NCBI GenBank assembly: GCA_963768975.1 | Contig: CAVYKB010000014.1 | Span: 1 to 64,000 of the forward strand | DNA length: 64,000 nucleotides | Reading direction: 5' to 3' | From: CADCTB01 sp963768975 | GTDB lineage: Bacteria; Actinomycetota; Acidimicrobiia; Acidimicrobiales; AC-14 | Part shown: piece by piece, positions 24,010-33,500 of the stretch | How the letters are laid out: every line of letters starts with the position of its first letter | How positions within the stretch are numbered: position 1 is the first letter of the stretch | The notes under the pieces: generated by a model | Seen by the model: only the letters and a program-made list of their open reading frames with translations | The model's database searches: none | Told to the model about the DNA's origin: nothing | Made by a program: the position numbers and the translations under genes

Positions 24010-25902
24010 ATGCTTCTGGAGACGATCACCGGACCGGGGGACCTCCGGGAGCTCGATGACGACGAGCTGGAGCAGCTGGCGGGAGAGATCCGCGCCTTCA
24101 TCGTCCAGTCCGTCTCCGTCACGGGTGGGCACCTGGGGTCGAACCTGGGCGTGGTCGAGCTGAGTCTCGCCCTGCACCGGGTGTTCGAGTCGCCCAAAGA
24201 CCTCCTCCTGTGGGACACCGGCCACCAGGCCTACGTCCACAAGATCCTGACCGGGCGCCGGGAGCGGTTCTCCAGCCTGCGCCAGGCCAACGGCCTGTCC
24301 GGGTACCCGTCGCGCACGGAGTCGCCCCATGACTGGGTGGAGAACAGCCACGCGTCGACCATCCTCGGCTACGCCCACGGCCTGGCCATGGCCATGGACC
24401 TCCGGCACGAGGCCGACCGGAGGGTCGTGGCCGTGATCGGCGACGGCTCCATGACCGGCGGCATGGCCTACGAGGCGCTCAACAACCTGGGCCACAGCGG
24501 CCGGCGGGTGCTGATCGTCCTCAACGACAACGGCCGCTCGTACGCCCCGACGGTCTCCCGCCTGGCTGCCGGGTTGACGAGGCTCCGCCTGAACCCGTCG
24601 TACGTCAAGAGCCGGGACCGCATCCAGCGCATGCTGCGGGGGGTTCCGGGCATCGGTGAGCACCTGGAGCTGGGCCTGGAGGGCATGCGAGCCGCCTCCC
24701 GGGAGGTCCTGGGCTCCGGTGGCTTCTTCGAGGCCCTGGGCGTGCGCTACGTCGGCCCTATCGACGGCCACGACATCCCGCTTCTCGAGCACACCCTGCG
24801 GCGGGCGGCCGAGCTCGACGACGGGCCCATCCTCGTCCACGTCCTGACTCAGAAGGGGCGGGGCTACAAGCCGGCCGAGGACGACGACGAGAAGTGCCTC
24901 CACGACACCCCGGTCTTCGACCCGGTCACCGGCCCGCCGCCTTCCATGCCCGCCGGCTACACCCAGGCCTTCGCTGACGCCATCGTCTCGGCCGGCGGGG
25001 CCGACCCCGACATCGTGGCCATCAGCGCAGCCATGGTCGGCCCGGTCGGGCTTATCCCGTTCCAGACGCGCCACCCGGACCGCCTGCTCGACGTCGGCAT
25101 CGCCGAGCAGCACGCAGTGACCGCTGCGGCCGGCATGGCCATGGCCGGGCTGCGCCCGGTGGTGGCCATCTACTCGACCTTCCTCACCCGGGCCTTCGAC
25201 CAGATCAACCTCGACGTCGGGCTCCACCGCCTTCCCGTCATCTTCGCCATCGACCGCGCCGGCATCACCGGCGACGACGGACCGTCGCACCACGGCGTTC
25301 TGGACATGGCCCTGTTGAGCAAGGTGCCGGGGATGACCATCTTCGCCCCGTCCTCGGCGCAGGAGGTCGAGGTGATGCTCACCGAGGCCCTGTCGATCAC
25401 CGACGGGCCGAGCGCCATCCGCTATCCCAAGGGCCCGGCCCGCCAGGTGCCCGCCGGCGAGGTGGGCTCAGGGCTCTCGGGCCGGCTCCTCCAGCGCGGC
25501 GACGACGTCTGCATCCTGGCCGTCGGCAAGATGGTGGAGGCCGCCGAGGAGGCCGCCCGGGTCCTCGAGAAGCAGGGCGTGACGGCGACGGTGTGGGACG
25601 TGCGGGTCGTCAAGCCCCTCGACCCGGTGATGATCGCCGACGCCCTCACCCACCCTCTGGTCGTCACGGTGGAGGACGGCGTGCGCGAGGGCGGCGCCGG
25701 CACCGCCATCGCCGATGCCGTCGGTCTCACCGCCGAGGGCCGGCCGTCGCCGGCGGTCGTCGTCCTCGGCGTGCCCGACCGCTACATCGCCCAGGCCCCC
25801 CCGGCCTCCATCCTCACCACCCTCGGACTCGACGGGCCAGGTATCGCCGCATCGGTCATCAGCGCCGTCGAAGCGGCCGAGGCCGTCACCGAACGCAACT
25901 GA
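24010..25902 (+). CDS. dxs: 1-deoxy-D-xylulose-5-phosphate synthase DXS
   Basis: Thiamine-diphosphate enzyme that joins pyruvate and glyceraldehyde-3-phosphate, the entry step of the MEP isoprenoid pathway. The 630-residue protein shows 'VTGGHLGSNLGVVEL' near residue 37, the ThDP motif 'GDGSMTGGMAYEALNN' near 140, the catalytic region 'VGIAEQHAVTAAAGMAM', and 'DRAGITGDDGPSHHG'. The ATG at 24010 gives normal length. Placement beside carotenoid genes suggests it boosts precursor supply; another dxs copy elsewhere is possible. Confidence 0.97.
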   Translation: MLLETITGPGDLRELDDDELEQLAGEIRAFIVQSVSVTGGHLGSNLGVVELSLALHRVFESPKDLLLWDTGHQAYVHKILTGRRERFSSLRQANGLSGYPSRTESPHDWVENSHASTILGYAHGLAMAMDLRHEADRRVVAVIGDGSMTGGMAYEALNNLGHSGRRVLIVLNDNGRSYAPTVSRLAAGLTRLRLNPSYVKSRDRIQRMLRGVPGIGEHLELGLEGMRAASREVLGSGGFFEALGVRYVGPIDGHDIPLLEHTLRRAAELDDGPILVHVLTQKGRGYKPAEDDDEKCLHDTPVFDPVTGPPPSMPAGYTQAFADAIVSAGGADPDIVAISAAMVGPVGLIPFQTRHPDRLLDVGIAEQHAVTAAAGMAMAGLRPVVAIYSTFLTRAFDQINLDVGLHRLPVIFAIDRAGITGDDGPSHHGVLDMALLSKVPGMTIFAPSSAQEVEVMLTEALSITDGPSAIRYPKGPARQVPAGEVGSGLSGRLLQRGDDVCILAVGKMVEAAEEAARVLEKQGVTATVWDVRVVKPLDPVMIADALTHPLVVTVEDGVREGGAGTAIADAVGLTAEGRPSPAVVVLGVPDRYIAQAPPASILTTLGLDGPGIAASVISAVEAAEAVTERN

Positions 25903-26762
25903 TGCGCCGGCTGGCGGCCGGCGTGCTCCTGGTCCTCCTGCTGGGCGCCTGCGGCGACGGTGGGACGGCGCCCGAGGCGGTACGCGAGTCGGCCTCGCAG
26001 GTGACGACGTCGACCACGGTCGCCGCCCCGACCAGCACGACCGCAGCGGCCGGCGCCGGCGCCGGCCGCACGACCACCACCCGACCCCGTACGACCACCA
26101 CCCGGGCAGGGGCGGTGGCGACGACCACCACGGTGGCGCCGGCCGGCGCACGGGCGCTCACGCCGGCCGCCCCGGGCACCTACCGCTACGACACCGCCGG
26201 CGCCACCACGGCCCTGGGCAGCACCGTCGCGTTCCCGGCGGTTACCTCGCTCGTGGTCGACGCGCCGTCGGGCACCCGGCAGCGGTCCACCCGCAACCTG
26301 CGCGATGCCGCCGGCAACGGGGTGCAGAGCGAGTTCAACCTCGACTACCGGCCCGAAGGCGTGTTCCTGAACTCGTTGCGCCTGACCGTCGGCTTCAGCG
26401 GGATCACCGACGCCCGGGAGCTGCGGCCGGCGTCGCCGGTGCTGCTGCTCGCCACCGGCGCCGGCCCCGGCGCCCACCGGGAGGCGGACCTGGCCGGCAC
26501 GTCGACGGCCAAGCTGGTGATCGACGTCCTCCGCGAGGAGCGGGTGAACATCGGGGGCCAGGCGGTGGACACGCTGGTCATGCGGGCGACGGTCACGCTG
26601 GCGCCCGGCGACGTCACCGGCCGCCAGGAGCTCACCGTCAACATCGACCGGGGCTCCCGGCTGTGGGTGAAGGAGCGCTCGGTGCTCGACGCCTCGGCCG
26701 CCGGCGGCCTGTTCACCGTCCACAGCGAGTACAGCGCCACTCTGCAACGCCTCACGCCCTGA
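25902..26762 (+). CDS. Lipoprotein of unknown function
   Basis: A 286-residue lipoprotein: signal peptide with lipobox 'LLLGAC' at about residues 13-18, then a Thr-rich linker to about residue 80 ('TTTTRPRTTTTRAG'), then a globular region starting 'PGTYRYDTAGATTAL'. Its ATG overlaps the dxs stop (TGATG). The globular part resembles the predicted outer domain of the protein at 18.5 kb. Surface location is confident; function is not. Confidence 0.78.
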   Translation: MRRLAAGVLLVLLLGACGDGGTAPEAVRESASQVTTSTTVAAPTSTTAAAGAGAGRTTTTRPRTTTTRAGAVATTTTVAPAGARALTPAAPGTYRYDTAGATTALGSTVAFPAVTSLVVDAPSGTRQRSTRNLRDAAGNGVQSEFNLDYRPEGVFLNSLRLTVGFSGITDARELRPASPVLLLATGAGPGAHREADLAGTSTAKLVIDVLREERVNIGGQAVDTLVMRATVTLAPGDVTGRQELTVNIDRGSRLWVKERSVLDASAAGGLFTVHSEYSATLQRLTP

Positions 26763-26858
26763 TCGTCCCGACGATGGGCGAACTCGTAGGACGGGCACAG
26801 CCGGCGCTCAGGTGCGGGGCTGAAGCTGAAGGCGTCCCCCAACAAGGAGAAAACGCCT

Positions 26859-27170
26859 ATGGCCAAGCCCAAGAAGTTGCTCGCGTCCGCCGCCATCGCC
26901 GCCGGCCTGCTCGGTGGAGGGGTGGTGGGCGTGGTACTGGGTGTCCCCGGTGTGTCCGGGGCCCAGACAACCACCGTGCCCGATGCGCCCAGCACCACGA
27001 CGCCGGACGACGGGACCACCAGTCCCGACCGTCCGGCCCGTGCCGACCGGGAGAACTGCCCGGACAAGGAGGGCGGCGCCGAGGGCACCACGCCGGCGCC
27101 GGGCAGCGGGTCCGGAACGAATTCCGGTACCAACCTCAGCCTTCGGGTCCGCGGGGCGGGGCCGGTTTAG
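26859..27170 (+). CDS. Small secreted low-complexity protein
   Basis: A 103-residue protein with a strong AAGGAGA ribosome-binding site. It has a basic N-terminus, a hydrophobic signal region (about residues 8-34, with 'VPGVSGAQ' as a likely cleavage site), and a Thr/Pro/Gly/Asp-rich mature part. Only one Cys is present. Function unknown. The stop overlaps the stop of the convergent ATP-grasp gene by a few bases. Confidence 0.65.
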   Translation: MAKPKKLLASAAIAAGLLGGGVVGVVLGVPGVSGAQTTTVPDAPSTTTPDDGTTSPDRPARADRENCPDKEGGAEGTTPAPGSGSGTNSGTNLSLRVRGAGPV

Positions 27171-28492
27171 CCGGAAAGCATGCCCACCAGCTCGACGTAG
27201 AGATCGCCGGCAGCCTCCGGGCTGCCGGCGATGCACGTCGCGCCCAGCTTCCCGTGCCCGGGCACGGCGCCCAGCAGGTGAAGGGTCACGCCGTGACCGG
27301 TCGAGGGGTCGAAGGCCAGGCCGGCGTTATCGACCAGGGCGATGACGTCGGCCGGCGTCGAGCCCACCAACCGGGGCAGCTTCAGGTTGTCGGTGCCCGT
27401 GTAGCAGAGGCGGGGCCCGACCAGTTCGTCCGTCGCCGGGTCGTACGAGGCCCCGCCCGCCAGGCGGGCCATCCAGTACGGATGCGTCGTGCCGCCCATG
27501 CGCAGGTTGATCTCGCTGAGGTAGACGTCGCCGGCCGGCGTGACCAGCCAGTCGATCCCGAACGAGCCGATCACCCCCTCGCCGGCCATCACCTCGCCCA
27601 CCCGGCGGGCCTCGGCGACGATGGCCGATCGATAGTCCGGCGCTGCGGGAAAGCGGCAGCCGACGTACACCTGGCCCTGCGGCCCGCCCAGAATCTGGTC
27701 GTGGCTCGACAACACCTCCACCGCGCCACCCGAGGCGATCCGCAGCTGCACGCTGGGCGACATCAGCCCCGGCACCCGGAGCAGCTGCTCCACCACCGCG
27801 CCCTCGGCCGCCACCTTCGCCTCGTACGTCGGCCACGACTCTCCGGCGGCGCAGAACGTGGTCTTCGACGCCGGCAGCGGGTCGGCCAGCCCGTCGACCT
27901 CGAGGATGGCGTTGCCGATGCCCGAGAACCCGTTGTCGAGCTTGACCACGACCGCCTCGACCTCGGGCCGGCGCAGCCGGATGGCGGAGATCGCCGCGGC
28001 CAGCGCCGGCAGCGAGAACAGGTTCTCGGCCCCCTCCGTGCGGGCCACGCCGGCCTTCAGGGCAATCTTGCGGGCGCCGGACTTCGACCCCAGGCGCACC
28101 AGGTGCAGCGGAGGCCCGCAGAGTCTGACTCGGAGGGCGGCGGCCAGCTCCACCTCGGCCCCAGTCACGTTGAACGGCAGCATGGTGGAACCCTCGGGCA
28201 CGAGCGAGCGCAGGCGGACCACCAGGTCGGGCTGGGCCAGCACCTTGGCCGAGAGGCTGCCGACGGAGGGGTCGCCGGCGTCGACCAGCGTGAGCCGGTC
28301 GCGAACGTCGCCCGGGACGAACCGCAGGTAGTACTCGACGATCGCCGGATCCACGGGCGCCGACGTCACGTAGACGATCCGGAGCCCCGGGTTCCGCAGC
28401 AGCAGGACCAGGAAAAGCATCCGCTCCTCGTACGACGTCGATGCCGCGATCTTGGCCAGCTCGGACACCGGGAACGAGATCGACGGCACCAC
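27167..28492 (-). CDS. PGM1-like ATP-grasp peptide ligase
   Basis: A 441-residue protein with the pre-ATP-grasp plus ATP-grasp layout of the PGM1 family, named from the pheganomycin peptide ligase. Recognisable parts are 'YEERMLFLVLLLRNPGLRIV' near residue 21, 'SKSGARKIALKAGV' near 135, 'VVVKLDNGFSGIGNA' near 180, and the metal/ATP signature 'YLSEINLRMGGTTHPYWMA' near 335. It should form an amide bond using ATP; the substrate is unknown. The GTG start may be late: in-frame residues resembling the family extend about 12 codons upstream to a stop. Confidence 0.78.
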   Translation of the reverse strand: MVPSISFPVSELAKIAASTSYEERMLFLVLLLRNPGLRIVYVTSAPVDPAIVEYYLRFVPGDVRDRLTLVDAGDPSVGSLSAKVLAQPDLVVRLRSLVPEGSTMLPFNVTGAEVELAAALRVRLCGPPLHLVRLGSKSGARKIALKAGVARTEGAENLFSLPALAAAISAIRLRRPEVEAVVVKLDNGFSGIGNAILEVDGLADPLPASKTTFCAAGESWPTYEAKVAAEGAVVEQLLRVPGLMSPSVQLRIASGGAVEVLSSHDQILGGPQGQVYVGCRFPAAPDYRSAIVAEARRVGEVMAGEGVIGSFGIDWLVTPAGDVYLSEINLRMGGTTHPYWMARLAGGASYDPATDELVGPRLCYTGTDNLKLPRLVGSTPADVIALVDNAGLAFDPSTGHGVTLHLLGAVPGHGKLGATCIAGSPEAAGDLYVELVGMLSG

Positions 28493-28526
28493 GAGGAGGG
28501 TGCCGGTGTAGTCGAGCGAGATCAGG

Positions 28527-29471
28527 TCAGGGCCCTACCGCGTCCCCGAGCGCCTCGTCGATCATGGCCAGGACGCCGTCGTCCAGAGCGACGCCCGACG
28601 CGGCCACGTTGTCGTCGATCTGGTCGGGCCGGCTGGCGCCGGTAATGGCCGAGGCGACGTTCTCCTCCTGCAGCACCCACGCCAGTGCCAGCTGGGCCAT
28701 GGAGAGGCCGAGGTCGTCGCCGATCGGGCGCAGGCGCTGAACCGCGGCCAGCACCGAGTCGTCACGGAAGCGCCCCATCATCGAGCCCATCGACTTGCTG
28801 GCCGCCCGGGAGTCGGCCGGCGGCGGGGAGCCCGGCTTGTACTTGCCGGTGAGGGCGCCCTGGGCCAGCGGCGACCAGACCACCTGGCTAATTCCCTCCT
28901 TGGCACAGAGGGGGATGACCTGCTCGGCCTTCCGCCACAGCATCGAGTACTCGGGCTGGCTGGACACGAAGCGCTCCACGCCGGGGATGGCCAGGGCGGC
29001 GGAGATCTGCTCGGCGGTCCACTCGCTGAAGCCGATGTAGCGGGCCTTGCCCGAGCGGACCAGTTCGCTCAGCGCCTCCATCGTCTCCTCGAGGGGAGTG
29101 TTCTTGTCGTAGCGGTGGCACTGGTAGAGGTCGACGTAGTCCGTCCGCAGCCGGGTGAGCGACGCCTCCGACTGCTTGCGGATCTGCAGCGCCGACAGGC
29201 CCCGGTCGGTGTCCGACATCGGGAAGAAGGCCTTGGTGGCGAGCACGTACGACGACCGGTCGGCCCCGGTGAGCACCTCGCCGAGGAACGACTCCGCGGC
29301 GCCCCGCCCGTAGACGTTGGCGGTGTCGAAGAAGTTGATCCCCACCTCGAAGGCCCGGCGCACGCACGCGGTGGCACGATCGGCCTCCACGCCGGCGCCG
29401 TAGGTGAGCCACGAGCCCAGCCCGATCTCGGAGACCATCAGATCGCTGCTGCCGAGACGTCGGTACTGCAT
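28527..29471 (-). CDS. Aldo/keto reductase
   Basis: An NADPH-dependent (beta/alpha)8-barrel reductase of 314 residues in the Kv-channel-beta-like branch. The catalytic tetrad is visible: Asp and Tyr in 'FFDTANVYGRGAAE' near residue 47, Lys in 'LATKAFF' and His in 'LYQCHRYD'. 'WSPLAQGALTGKY' near 218 is the family cofactor loop. The substrate is unknown. It is 34 bp from the ATP-grasp gene and co-directional, so the two may be co-transcribed. Confidence 0.93.
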   Translation of the reverse strand: MQYRRLGSSDLMVSEIGLGSWLTYGAGVEADRATACVRRAFEVGINFFDTANVYGRGAAESFLGEVLTGADRSSYVLATKAFFPMSDTDRGLSALQIRKQSEASLTRLRTDYVDLYQCHRYDKNTPLEETMEALSELVRSGKARYIGFSEWTAEQISAALAIPGVERFVSSQPEYSMLWRKAEQVIPLCAKEGISQVVWSPLAQGALTGKYKPGSPPPADSRAASKSMGSMMGRFRDDSVLAAVQRLRPIGDDLGLSMAQLALAWVLQEENVASAITGASRPDQIDDNVAASGVALDDGVLAMIDEALGDAVGP

Positions 29472-29513
29472 CCCATGTGCCTACCACGCGGATCGCAGGG
29501 GAGAATGCCGCCC

Positions 29514-30449
29514 ATGCGCCGCGCCGCCCTCCTGCTCACCTCGGCCCTGATGCTCGCGGCCTGCAGCGGTTCCGACGACCCCGGGCCCGAGCCCGCCCTG
29601 CCGACCCCGACGACCGCCCGGCCGGCCACCACCACCTCGACGACCCTGCCCGTGGAGACGATTCTGGCCGCCGGCGACATCGCGTCCTGCGCCTCGGGGG
29701 GCGACGAAGCGACGGCCAACCTCCTCGACGCCCGCCCGAACGCCCTGATCGTCACGCTTGGCGACAACGTCACCGACAACGGCACTGCGGCGGAGTTCGC
29801 CAACTGCTACGACCCGTCCTGGGGCCGCCACAAGGGCCGAACCCGTCCGGCGCTCGGCGACCGGGAGTACGGCGTGTTCCGGGCCGGCGGATACTTCGGC
29901 GCTTTCGGGTCCGCCGCCGGCGAGGCTCCACTCGGCTGGTACAGCTACAACCTGGGCACCTGGCACGTCATCGTCATGAACTCGAACTGCGAGGTCGTGG
30001 GGTGCGCACTGGGCGGGTCGCAGGAGACGTGGCTCCGCCAGGACATGGGCGCAAACCCCAGGGCGTGCACCTTGGCCGTTTGGCACCACCCCCGCTGGTC
30101 CTCGGGGACGACGCATGGGCCCACGCCGGCGGTGGCCCCGCTCTACCAGGCGCTCCACGACGCCGGCGTCGACGTCCTCCTCAGCGCCCACGAGCGCAAC
30201 TACGAGCGATTCCCGCCCCTCGACCCCGCTGGCAACTTCGACCCCGCCCGCGGCGTCCGCCAGTTCGTGGTGGGGACAGGCGGCCGCAGCCACCACCCGC
30301 TCGGGCCGCCCCAGAACGGCAGCCAGGCCCGCAACGACGCCACGTTCGGCCTCCTGGTCCTCACCCTCCGTCCCACGACCTACGACTGGCAGTTCGTCCC
30401 CGAGGCCGGCAAGACCTACACCGACGCCGGCTCAGGGACGTGCCACTGA
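29514..30449 (+). CDS. Secreted metallophosphoesterase lipoprotein
   Basis: A 311-residue lipoprotein with lipobox 'LMLAAC' and a Pro/Thr linker, then a calcineurin-like phosphoesterase domain. Metal-binding motifs appear in order: 'ILAAGDIASC', 'TLGDNVTDNG', 'WHHPRW' and 'SAHERNYER' (the GHxH position). This order resembles purple-acid-phosphatase-like enzymes. An ATG at 29505 is an alternative start, but the GGGGAG spacing favours 29514. It ends 14 bp before the palindromic element. Confidence 0.85.
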   Translation: MRRAALLLTSALMLAACSGSDDPGPEPALPTPTTARPATTTSTTLPVETILAAGDIASCASGGDEATANLLDARPNALIVTLGDNVTDNGTAAEFANCYDPSWGRHKGRTRPALGDREYGVFRAGGYFGAFGSAAGEAPLGWYSYNLGTWHVIVMNSNCEVVGCALGGSQETWLRQDMGANPRACTLAVWHHPRWSSGTTHGPTPAVAPLYQALHDAGVDVLLSAHERNYERFPPLDPAGNFDPARGVRQFVVGTGGRSHHPLGPPQNGSQARNDATFGLLVLTLRPTTYDWQFVPEAGKTYTDAGSGTCH

Positions 30450-30463
30450 GCGCAGCCTGGCAT

Positions 30464-30506
30464 CTGGTTGCACTTACCCGCGCATACGGCGGGTAAATGC
30501 AACCAG
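30464..30506. repeat. 43-bp palindromic element, copy B
   Basis: Two 18-base arms with one mismatch and a 7-base loop: CTGGTTGCA then TTACCCGC, loop GCATACG, then GCGGGTAA and TGCAACCAG. It has the same length and outer arms as the element at 16067-16109. Here it lies between the convergent ends of the phosphoesterase and TIR genes, where it could be a bidirectional terminator; it has no T-run. Confidence 0.75.
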
Positions 30507-30517
30507 TTCGCCGGCAG

Positions 30518-33500
30518 CTAACACAGCGCCGGCCGTTTGCCGCCTACGCCGGCGGCAAAGCGGTCCCACTCCTCAGGCCGGAGGTCGCGGCCGGCCAGGG
30601 CGCAGGCCACCTCGGCCCACGCCGCCGGAGCCGGCCACACCCGGACCAGCCCGTCGTTGGAGGCAGACACCACGCTGCGGTCGCCGGCGACGAAGGCGAC
30701 GGCCCGCACGTCGCTGGTGTGGGGCGACAGGGCGGCCAACTCGGCGTCGCCGGTCCACAGGCGGATGACGAGGTCCCGGCCGGCGGACGCCAGCACCGAC
30801 CCGTCGCCCGACCAGGCCAGGTCCCGGATCTCGGCGCCGTGGTCGAGCTCGGCGCCGGCAGTCTCCCAGTCCGGGCCGGCGTAGCGGCGGATCCGCCCGT
30901 TGGCGCCGGCGGCCACGAGCGTCTCCCCGTCCGGAGACCACGCCAGCGCCCGACCCTCGCTGTCGAGGGTGTCGATCACCCGGCCGTTGCCGTCGCGGTC
31001 CCAGACCCGCACCGTCCCGTCGACGCCGGCGCTCGCCACCAGCTCCTCCGACGGGTGCGTGGCGACCGCCAGCACGTCGCGCCCGTGGCCCCGCCACGTC
31101 GCCACCGGGGTCTTTTGCCGGGCCGGCTCCCAGACCCGCACCGTGCCGTCGGCCCCGCCGGTGACCAGCCGGCCCTCGCCGGCGGCCACCAGGGCTCGGA
31201 CCGCGCCGTCGTGCCCGGTCAGCACGTCGGCGGCGCCGGTGCCGGCGTCCCACACCCGCACTGTCCCGTCGAAGCCGGCGGAGGCCACCCGGCCCGTCCC
31301 CCCGACGACCGCCACGGCGAACACCGAGCCGATGTGGCCGGTCAGCGCCCGGCCCGGCGCCCCGCCGGGCAGGGCCCAGGTCGACACCGTCCCGTTGCGG
31401 CCGGCGGCGGCCACCAGGCGGCCGTCCGCCGACACGGCGACGTCGAGCACGGCATCCTCCGCTCCGGCCAGCGTCATGGCCGTACCCGGTCCGCCGGCGG
31501 TCCACCGGCGGACGGTTGCGTCGCTGCTGGCCGAGACGATCGACCCACCGGCGCCGAAGGCCACGGCCCGGACGTCGCTGCTGTGGCCGATCAGCTCGCC
31601 GGCCTGCTGGCCGCTGCGCTGATCCCAGAGGCGGACCCGCCGGTCGGCGCTGGCTGTGGCCACCCGGTCGCCGGCGGTGGAGAAGGCCACGCCGTAGATC
31701 TCGGCGTCGTGGGCGACGATGTCACGCGACCGCCGGGCGGCGACGTCCCACAGGCGCAGGGTGCGGTCCCGTCCCACGGCGGCCAGGGTCAAGCCGTCGG
31801 GGCTCCAGGCCAGCCCGAAGACGGCGTCGTCGGAGCCCTTGAACGACGCCAGCTGGGTGCCGGCGGCGGTGTCCCAGATCTGCACCGTGCCGCTGCGGCT
31901 GCTGGTGGCGAAGGCGTTGCCGTCGGGCCGCCAGGCGACGTCGCGCAGGTCGGGCTCGCCGGTGGCCACGGTGCGGGGCGAGCCGGCCGACGTGCGGTTC
32001 CAGAGCCGCACCGTGCCATCGGCGCCGGCCCCCGCCAGCAGGCCACCGCTCCCCGGCTGCACGGCCAGGGCTCGGATCGAGATGGGCCCCGCCGGCGCTC
32101 CGGGCGGGGGAGGCGTCGCCGGCCGCTGGCCCCCGCCGCCTCCACCGCCACCACCGCCGCCTCCGCCGGCCGGCGCCGTGGTCACGGGCGGCGACGCCGC
32201 CGCCTCGACGGTGCGCACAACCGTCGGCACCTCCGAGCGCAGGTCCCACGTGCGGACGGTGCCGTCGATGCCGGAGGAGTGGGCCAGGCGGGTGTCGTGG
32301 TCGACGGCCACGTCGAGCACCTCGCCGTCGTGGCCTGACAGGGCCCTCGTGGAACCCCCATCGGGCGGCCACACCAGGACGGTCGCGTCGAGGCCACCGG
32401 AGACGATGGTGCCGTCGTGGGCGACGGCCACGGCCCGCACATCGGCGGTGTGGCCGGTCAGGACGGTGGACGGGTCGATGTCGGCCGCCAGGGCACTGGC
32501 CAGGGCGCTGGACGCTTCCACGGTGTGGGCCAGCCGGTCACCACCGAGCGCCAGCAGGGCGGCCAGCGACTGGTCGTTGCGGCCCAGGGCGGTGACCGAC
32601 TCGGCCGCCATGCGCCGGGAGGTGGCCAACCGGGTGGCGGCCTCCGCCCGGTCGGTCTCCCGGCCGGCCCGGCCCACATTGACCAAGGCGACGGCCGCCG
32701 CCAGCAGGGCGACGACCGTCAACACCGAGAGCGACGCAGTGACCAGCCGGCGGGACCGGGCCTGGCCGGCCGCCCGAGCCCGGCTGGCGGCCAGGAAGTC
32801 CTGCTCCAGCCCGGTGAGCCCGCCCAGGCCGCGCTCGTCCCACGCCGACAGCCGGGCACCCCGGTACAGCAGGCTCTCGTCCCGCCCGCCCCGGTCCCAC
32901 TCCACCGCAGCCTCGTTCAGCCGGCGCTCGGCCCGCAGCTCCTCGCGCTGCTCGTCGATCCAGAGCCGGAACTCGGGCCAGCCCCGGATGAGCGCCTCGT
33001 GGGTGATGTCGACGACCCGGGTGCCGGAGGCGTCGTCGTCGCCGAAGGTCAGCAGCCGCTCCTGGGCCAGCGCCTCCACCACCCGCTCGGCGGCGTGGCG
33101 GTCCTCGGCCCGGCCGACCAGCTCGTCCAGCGGGGCTCGCCGCCGGGTGTCCTCGGTGCCTTCACCCGGCTGGACGAGGCGCAGCAGAGCCCGGCGGGCG
33201 ATGTCCTGCTGGTCGGCGGGCAGGGCCTCGTACACGGCGTTGGCCCGCTTGGCCAGGGCCCCTTCCAGGCGGCCGGCGGCCACGTAGGCTTCCAGGGTCA
33301 GCATGCGCCCCCGCCGGCGCTGCCATAGCTCATAAAGGACGTGCTGGAGGAGCGGCAGGCTCCCCGGGCGGGCGCCGACATCGGCGAGGATCGTGTCGAG
33401 CAGGCCGGACTCCAGCCCCACGCCCACCCGGCGGGCGGGCTCCTCGATGGCCCGGCGCAGGCCCTCGACGGTGAGGGGCCCGACGAGGTACTGCTCGGTG

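Noticed and set aside
32093..32179. GGC/GCC triplet-rich tract as a CRISPR or structural repeat.
   Set aside because: It is an in-frame Gly run inside the WD40 region, with no spacer-repeat structure.
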